A stretch of DNA of 39,869 nucleotides from Kiritimatiellia bacterium (GTDB lineage: Bacteria > Verrucomicrobiota > Kiritimatiellia > RFP12 > UBA1067): the NCBI GenBank assembly GCA_024405265.1, contig JAKSOZ010000015.1:1-39869 (forward strand), read 5' to 3'. Below the pieces are notes generated by a model that saw nothing but the letters and a program-made list of their open reading frames with translations, had not been told where the DNA came from and did not search any database. Positions 35,509 to 39,869 of this stretch are shown one piece after another. The position numbers and the translations under genes were made by a program. Each line of letters begins with the position of its first letter. Within the stretch, counting starts at the first letter, position 1.

Positions 35509-35581
35509 AAAACTCATATTGCTTGGCGGGATACGCTATTTGATGTCGGTGATGGAGAACAAGCATTGGGTGAAAGTATGA
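35498..35581 (+). pseudogene. N-terminal remnant of an ATP-grasp (CPSase-like) enzyme
   Basis: Twenty-seven codons from ATG 35498. The first part, KKLILLGGIRYLM, is the typical N-terminal strand-loop-helix of ATP-grasp carboxylate-amine ligases (usually about 400 residues, often found in glycan clusters), after which the frame ends within ten residues. Nothing of the ATP-binding core remains, and the formyltransferase gene starts 36 bp later. It is probably a deletion scar. Confidence 0.55.
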
Positions 35582-35617
35582 GGTAAAGAAGATTTTAACG
35601 AAAGGAACTCTCAAGAT

Positions 35618-36277
35618 ATGAAAAAGATTTGCTTTCTTGTGTCGGGAGGTGGTGGCCCGTTGCGTTTTGTGTATCATGCGATTCGATTGCTTAATCTACC
35701 GATGAATATTGTACATGTTATCGGGGATAGACCTTGTGCCGCTCTTGATTTTGCTGCGCAAAAGGGTATTCGTAATTGTTGCGTAACTTACAAGCGAAGC
35801 GAAGGTGCCGCGTTGATTGAGGCAATAAAAGCCGTGCCGTGTGATTACATTGTTACTAATTTTAACAAGATTTTGGCGAAAGATGTCCTGGATTGTGCGC
35901 CGGGTAAGTTTATAAATGTTCATCCCTCACTGCTGCCAGCATATGCAGGTATGATTGGTATGGAGACGGTGCACGCGGCAGAAAAAGATAATGCACAAAT
36001 TATAGGTGCAACATGTCACGAACTCGTTGAGAAAGTGGATGCGGGGAGGATTGTGCAGCAATGTGCGGTGGCGGCAGATTGGGGATTGCCTATAGAGCAT
36101 AATTACACAGGAACTTTTAGATGTGCGTGTTTGTCGTTACTGAACTTTTTTGTTGATGGTGATGCGGCAATGAAAGTTGGCGCCATTCATCAAGGATATC
36201 TTTTTTCGCCTGCTTGTATGTTCGATATATTGCGGCTGGATGAGGATTTTTGGTCGCTAGTTAAGTCGGGGCAATGA
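35618..36277 (+). CDS. PurN-like formyltransferase, probably acting on a sugar amine
   Basis: This 219-residue formyl_trans_N-fold protein has LVSGGGGPLRFVYHAI at the folate-binding start, the catalytic Asn-His in FINVHPSLLPAYAG and the Asp in HELVEKVDAGRIVQQ. It resembles GAR transformylase in size, but its place among dTDP-aminosugar genes suggests N-formylation of a 3-amino sugar, as known for WlaRD-like enzymes in Campylobacter. A purine role is the alternative. The SD AAAGGA precedes ATG 35618. Its end overlaps the following frame. Confidence 0.78.
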   Translation: MKKICFLVSGGGGPLRFVYHAIRLLNLPMNIVHVIGDRPCAALDFAAQKGIRNCCVTYKRSEGAALIEAIKAVPCDYIVTNFNKILAKDVLDCAPGKFINVHPSLLPAYAGMIGMETVHAAEKDNAQIIGATCHELVEKVDAGRIVQQCAVAADWGLPIEHNYTGTFRCACLSLLNFFVDGDAAMKVGAIHQGYLFSPACMFDILRLDEDFWSLVKSGQ

Positions 36278-36294
36278 TAATGGGAGATAATAGT

Positions 36295-37281
36295 ATGATC
36301 AGAGTTGAACGCTATTCAGTCCGGAAAAAAGACGAGTGGGATAGATTCATAGCCGTAGCCAAGAATTCGACTTTTATGTTGAATCGTTCGTATATGGATT
36401 ATCATGCCGATCGATTTGAAGACGCTTCGCTTATGTTTTATGAAGACGATAGTCTCTTAGCGTTGTTGCCGGCAACAATTCATGGACAAGAACTTAGATC
36501 TCATGGAGGCTTAACTTATGGGGGTCTGATTGTTGATCGGCATATGACGACACCTAAAGAGTTAAAGTTGTTTACCGCTCTTCGCGAGTATATGATGGAG
36601 CAAGAATTGTCGCGCTTAATCTATAAGAGGGTGCCAGCAATCTACTATTCTTATCCTGCGGATGAAGATCTTTACGCGCTATTTCGTAATGATGCTAGGC
36701 TGATTCGTCGTGATGTTTCAACGGCCATTAATTTAGAAGATGCTATACCATTCTCGTCTATCCGCAGAAGAATGATTAAAAAGGCCAACAAGCAAGGGCT
36801 TGTTGTTTGTCAAAGCGATGATTTTGAGGGATATGTGAATTTGCTGTCAAAAGTTTTATCCTCTCGTCACGCTGCTAAACCAGTACATACTGCGGCAGAA
36901 CTTCGTCTGTTGGCTTCGCGCTTCCCAGATGTGATTAAACTTTTTTGTGCGTTTCAGGGAGATACGATGCTTGCAGGGGTGCTAATCTTTGATACACCTA
37001 ACGTTGTGCATACACAATATATTGCAAACTCTGATGAAGGGTGTAATGTAGGTGCATTAGACTTGGTTATGGATTTTCTTGTGCACGAGTATTCGGTTGG
37101 TAAGAAGTATTTTGATTTCGGCATTGCAAACGAGAATGAGGGGCGTGTGCTTAATGAGGGGCTTATCGGTCAAAAGGAGATGTTCGGAGGTCGAGCTGTG
37201 ATTCATGATTTTTACGAACTTTTACCTAGCGAGTGCGATAAAAATGAAGAAAATACTAAAGAAGTTCAAGAGTTGGTGTAA
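36295..37281 (+). CDS. FemAB/GNAT-like acyltransferase
   Basis: This protein has 328 residues from ATG 36295, which has GGGAG at 36282-36286; ATG 36274 overlapping the previous stop is the alternative. The pattern NSTFMLNRSYMDYHADRF, LALLPATIHGQELRSHGG, IRRRMIKKANKQGL and KYFDFGIANENEGRVLNEGL fits the Acetyltransf_6/FemAB group, which transfer acyl or aminoacyl groups. In glycan clusters such proteins are thought to acylate amino sugars. The donor here is unknown. The next gene starts inside its last 38 bp. Confidence 0.72.
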   Translation: MIRVERYSVRKKDEWDRFIAVAKNSTFMLNRSYMDYHADRFEDASLMFYEDDSLLALLPATIHGQELRSHGGLTYGGLIVDRHMTTPKELKLFTALREYMMEQELSRLIYKRVPAIYYSYPADEDLYALFRNDARLIRRDVSTAINLEDAIPFSSIRRRMIKKANKQGLVVCQSDDFEGYVNLLSKVLSSRHAAKPVHTAAELRLLASRFPDVIKLFCAFQGDTMLAGVLIFDTPNVVHTQYIANSDEGCNVGALDLVMDFLVHEYSVGKKYFDFGIANENEGRVLNEGLIGQKEMFGGRAVIHDFYELLPSECDKNEENTKEVQELV

Positions 37282-37823
37282 TACCAAGAGAATTCCGTAT
37301 TCTCGAATTTCTGGACCGTTGCCGTTTGCGTATCAGCGATTGGTCTTTGGCGAAGGATCCGGTAGATATTTCTTCGGCCCAAAAGTAAGTTTTGGTTGGA
37401 AGGATGCGGCTGGATTCAAAGAGGGCGTGTCCTTCATAAATGCTAGAGATGATGCTTATGTGCGCATAGAAAACGGAGTCGTTTTTAATAATAATGCTAA
37501 TATATGTGCAGAACTCAGGGGGGGGGGTAACAATCGGTAAAAGATGCTGTATCGGCGCTGATTTTGTCTGCGTTAATTCGAATTTTCATGGACTAAAAGC
37601 AGTGGATAGACATAACAGAAATGCAATTTCGGTGGCTGATGTTAATATCGGTGATGACTGTTTTATTGGGAATAGGGTTATGATTCTAAAAGGAGTGACA
37701 CTCGGTTCAGGGTGTGTTGTCGGCGCAGGCTCCGTGGTAACAAGCTCGTTTCCCTCGAATTCTATCATTGCTGGGAATCCAGCTAAGTTGATTCGAGAAA
37801 TAACGCAAAATCCGAACAATTAA
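37244..37823 (+). pseudogene. Hexapeptide acetyltransferase split by a G10 tract (phase-variable, OFF)
   Basis: Two overlapping frames make one protein. From ATG 37244 the first frame reads MKKILKKFKSWC to NNNANICAELRGG, then runs out of frame and stops at 37540. The second frame continues VTIGKRCCIGADFV, VNIGDDCFIGNRVMILKG and SIIAGNPAKLIREI to 37823. The switch lies exactly at ten G (37518-37527). With nine or twelve G the frames join into about 192 residues of a left-handed beta-helix acetyltransferase of normal layout. A real phase-variable gene in the OFF state and a homopolymer sequencing error are both possible. Confidence 0.85.
37518..37527 (+). repeat. G10 homopolymer at the frameshift
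   Basis: Ten G lie between the two halves of the acetyltransferase. The reading frame is restored by 9 or 12 G. Confidence 0.88.
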
Positions 37824-37851
37824 TATCCACGATTTTAATAAAGATGAAATT

Positions 37852-37864
37852 GGGGACAGACCCC
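37852..37864. repeat. Degenerate REP-like sequence after the glycan cluster
   Basis: GGGGACAGACCCC matches the REP-like palindromes at 28135-28657 with one changed base. It is intergenic here. Confidence 0.5.
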
Positions 37865-37882
37865 GAGATGTGAAGTATGTAA

Positions 37883-37910
37883 TTGCGAAAAGTTCGTTGC
37901 GAAAATTTCG
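37883..37910. repeat. Tandem 14-mer upstream of the ATPase promoter
   Basis: TTGCGAAAAGTTCG (37883-37896) is followed directly by TTGCGAAAATTTCG (37897-37910), one difference. It ends 10 bp before the -35 box and could be an operator. Confidence 0.55.
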
Positions 37911-37920
37911 CTATTTATAA

Positions 37921-37950
37921 TTGACAGTAATGTGGGGAAAATGATACAAT
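37921..37950 (+). promoter_or_regulatory. Sigma-70 promoter of the ATPase gene (leaderless)
   Basis: TTGACA at 37921-37926, 18 bp and TACAAT at 37945-37950 with an extended TGA before it. The box ends 6 bases before ATG 37957 and no SD exists, so the mRNA should start at or next to the ATG. Confidence 0.8.
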
Positions 37951-37956
37951 ACTCTT

Positions 37957-39069
37957 ATGAAAAATCGTAATCCCTTCATTCTTATCGGTTATCAAGGCCC
38001 CGAACTTTTTTGCGATCGCGAACGAGAAACGGCGAAACTTGTATCTTGGATTGAGAATGGTAGTAATGTCACATTGATGGCGCCGCGTCGCTATGGGAAG
38101 ACAGGACTTATTCATAACGTTTTCCATCATTTGCCGAAGACTTTCAAATGTATTTATCTTGATATATATGCTACGAAGACTTTAGCTGATTTGACGAAGA
38201 TTCTGGTTGCGAATATTGTCGGCTCTATGGATACGACTATTGAGAAAACGATTTCGACTATGGCAAAGTTCTTCAAGAATTGCCGACCTTCGGTTGTTCC
38301 GCAAGAAGACGGAATGCCGAAGTTTTCTTTTGATGTCGTTCAAGCTGAAGCCGAAGCGACATTAAAGGATGCATTTGATTACTTGAAGACACAGGAAGGT
38401 GAGATTGTTATCGCAATCGACGAATTCCAGCAGATTCTGGAATATCCGGAGAAGGGAACTGAGGCCTTGCTCAGATCCTTTATTCAAAGCGTGCCCCATG
38501 TTCGTTTCATTTTTGCAGGTTCGCGCCATCACATTATGGGTGAGATGTTCGCCTCTGTCAAGCATCCGTTCTATAATTCGACGGATATGATGTCTCTCGG
38601 CGTCATTGATGAATCAAAGTATGCGGATTTTGCCGCGAATTTCTTTGTCTCCGATAATAGACCTTTTAAGCGTGAGACTTTCCATGCGCTGTATCAACGA
38701 TTTGATGGAGTGACGTGGTTTGTTCAGCGTGTTCTAAATCATATGTGGGCATACGGCGCAGGACTTGATGACGAGAAGGCCGTGGACGAGGCGGTTGCTG
38801 AATTGGTTGGTGATCGTGCGCTTGTCTTTCGCGATCTCTTTGAATCTCAAAACGAGACTGCGAAACGGCTTTTGGTCGCAGTTGGGAAAACAGGTGTTGT
38901 CGCACATCCGACATCGGTGGAGTTTTTGTCGTCTTGCAATCTTAGCGCATCTTCTGTTCGCTCAGCTTTGTCCGAGCTTTGCGAGCTCGAACTTATGTAT
39001 AAGACAGAGCACGGTTACATTGTCTACGACCGAATGTTCGGCGAGTGGCTTAAGACAGTATTTCTCTAA
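37957..39069 (+). CDS. ATPase_2-type P-loop protein
   Basis: This 370-residue STAND-like ATPase of the type common in Bacteroidetes and archaea has Walker A APRRYGKTGL (about 48-57), Walker B IVIAIDEFQQI (about 150-160), sensor FIFAGSRHHIM (about 188) and a C-terminal winged-helix segment (SASSVRSALSELCELELMYK, then YIVYDRMFGEWL). It is cytosolic and monocistronic, with its own strong promoter. The biological role of the family is poorly known. It stands between the glycan cluster and tilS, which points the other way. Confidence 0.85.
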   Translation: MKNRNPFILIGYQGPELFCDRERETAKLVSWIENGSNVTLMAPRRYGKTGLIHNVFHHLPKTFKCIYLDIYATKTLADLTKILVANIVGSMDTTIEKTISTMAKFFKNCRPSVVPQEDGMPKFSFDVVQAEAEATLKDAFDYLKTQEGEIVIAIDEFQQILEYPEKGTEALLRSFIQSVPHVRFIFAGSRHHIMGEMFASVKHPFYNSTDMMSLGVIDESKYADFAANFFVSDNRPFKRETFHALYQRFDGVTWFVQRVLNHMWAYGAGLDDEKAVDEAVAELVGDRALVFRDLFESQNETAKRLLVAVGKTGVVAHPTSVEFLSSCNLSASSVRSALSELCELELMYKTEHGYIVYDRMFGEWLKTVFL

Positions 39070-39120
39070 AATAAGCCCAAACTTTTATTCCCCTAAAGAA
39101 CCGGTGACCTCTAGCTTAGG

Positions 39121-39771
39121 CTAATTGCCGCGTAGGCTTAGACGATAAAGGTGCTCGACCAGATTCGGGTCGAGGTTTTCTTTGAGGAAGGGGATGACGA
39201 CGTGGCGCACTTTGTTGCGTTCTATTGAAGTGTCATCATTCGAGGCATCTTCGCGCCACTCTTCCTTGTACTTAAGTAAATAGTCCTTAAGTTCACTATC
39301 GCGGCACCCTAGAAGCGGGCGCACGAACTTGATCGAGCCGACCTCGCTCTTCGGCTTAATACCGGAAGTCGAGATGCGCTTGATCTTCATGAGCATCGTC
39401 TCGGCGACGTCATCCATGTGGTGCCCCGTCGCAATAGCATCGAGTTTCTTTTCTCTCATGCACTTCTCGAAGAACTCGAGGCGAACACGTCTCGCGGCCA
39501 TCTCAAGAGACTCGCCAGGCGCCTTTTCGACCTTCGCATGCGTCCCCTTGAACTTGACTCCGAGACGCGCGGCAAGCGCTTTCACGAAACGATATTCTTC
39601 CTTGGACTCTTTCCGTAAACCGTGATCGACATGGAGAATCACGAAGCGATCCGCGGCGTTTTTCTTCTTGCCGCCCTTAGTAAGCAAAAACGCGAGAGCG
39701 ACCGAGTCACTCCCGCCTGATACCGCTATTCCGATACGTCCTGAAGGAAGAATAGATCTATCAATCTTCAC
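39121..39771 (-). CDS. tilS: tRNA(Ile)-lysidine synthase, short form
   Basis: This 216-residue ATP pyrophosphatase converts the CAU wobble cytidine of tRNA-Ile2 to lysidine. It has the PP-loop IGIAVSGGSDSVALAFLL, then ILHVDHGLRKES, ATGHHMDDVAETMLMK and DASNDDTSIERNKVRHVVIP. Only the N-terminal catalytic domain is present; the longer E. coli enzyme has extra C-terminal domains, but short forms exist. The start is GTG (complement of 39769-39771) with no clear SD; a heptamer-repeat tract lies directly upstream, between it and the tRNA gene. Confidence 0.92.
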   Translation of the reverse strand: MKIDRSILPSGRIGIAVSGGSDSVALAFLLTKGGKKKNAADRFVILHVDHGLRKESKEEYRFVKALAARLGVKFKGTHAKVEKAPGESLEMAARRVRLEFFEKCMREKKLDAIATGHHMDDVAETMLMKIKRISTSGIKPKSEVGSIKFVRPLLGCRDSELKDYLLKYKEEWREDASNDDTSIERNKVRHVVIPFLKENLDPNLVEHLYRLSLRGN

Positions 39772-39805
39772 AATTAGCTATTAACTAATCACTATTCACT
39801 AAATT
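39771..39805. repeat. Degenerate heptamer tandem tract between tilS and tRNA-Ser
   Basis: CAATTAG, CTATTAA, CTAATCA, CTATTCA and CTAAATT follow in phase with a CTAxTxA-like period of 7. It fills the whole intergenic space. Confidence 0.6.
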
Positions 39806-39869
39806 GGCGGAGGAGGGGGGATTCGAACCCCCGGTAGACTTGCGCCTACACAACCTTTCCAAGGTTGCA
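39805..39869 (-). tRNA. tRNA-Ser(GGA), 5' part cut off by the window end
   Basis: Read on the - strand, the anticodon arm CAACC-TTGGAAA-GGTTG carries anticodon GGA (39858-39860). A long variable arm (TGTAGGCGCAAGTCTACC), the T arm GGGGG-TTCGAAT-CCCCC and the encoded CCA end (39805-39807) follow. The long variable arm is right for serine. The D arm and 5' acceptor strand are outside the window. Confidence 0.95.

Overview
The window looks like a chromosomal segment of a Gram-negative bacterium. A lipoprotein with a lipobox, a DsbD-type inner-membrane thiol transporter and sugar-nucleotide/glycosyltransferase genes for surface glycans support this. A PPi-dependent phosphofructokinase and the gene content in general would fit a member of the PVC superphylum (Kiritimatiellota or Lentisphaerota type, often gut anaerobes). 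That placement is an inference; no rRNA or other phylogenetic marker was available.

Region 1 (1-9,840) is an accessory island with visibly AT-richer codon use in its genes. It starts with a gene-free stretch holding seven tandem 22-23 bp palindromic repeats (233-390), followed by a complete IS30-family element (about 583-1869) and a HigBA-type toxin-antitoxin pair (2014-2693). Next comes the most interesting part: a sigma-54 enhancer-binding activator with an unrecognised N-terminal domain (2933-4462), a textbook -24/-12 promoter (4563-4579), and a four-gene operon (4604-8705). The operon encodes an unknown protein, a tandem AAA+ ATPase, a small J-domain protein and a GIY-YIG/DUF4357 protein. 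I do not recognise this combination as a named system. Behind it lie a probable small RNA with its own promoter and terminator (8744-8950) and about 900 bp of highly structured, gene-free DNA (8999-9840), including a 136-bp element with perfect 24-bp inverted ends.

Region 2 (9,845-28,862) is housekeeping DNA, all on the + strand and tightly packed, with many start/stop overlaps. It encodes a phosphohexomutase, TPR lipoprotein, CvpA-like protein, a small GspF-N-like membrane protein, AddB- and AddA-like recombination nuclease/helicase, RibH, PPi-PFK, a degenerate HAD protein, MazG, IspH, DsbD, RNase III, transketolase, PurB, BioD and a HAD phosphatase. REP-like GGGGAC(T/A)GTCCCC palindromes sit inside the bioD and HAD coding sequences.

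Region 3 (28,859-37,823) is a surface-glycan cluster: GT10 fucosyltransferase-like, MBOAT remnant plus SGNH-like partner, hexapeptide acetyltransferase, RmlA, GT2, DegT aminotransferase, FdtA-like ketoisomerase, ATP-grasp remnant, PurN-like formyltransferase, FemAB/GNAT-like protein and a second hexapeptide acetyltransferase. Together RmlA, the ketoisomerase and the aminotransferase suggest a dTDP-3-amino-3,6-dideoxyhexose that is then N-acylated. Two G10 tracts lie in coding sequence; one splits the last acetyltransferase into two frames, the hallmark of a phase-variable gene caught OFF. Several genes here are broken.

Region 4 (37,921-39,869) holds a stand-alone ATPase_2-type protein, then on the - strand a short TilS and the 3' part of a tRNA-Ser(GGA).

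A window-wide observation is that several genes (higB, tkt, the acetyltransferase at 31059, the ATPase at 37957) have a -10 box ending only 6-8 nt before the ATG and no Shine-Dalgarno sequence. This implies leaderless mRNAs alongside ordinary SD-led genes.
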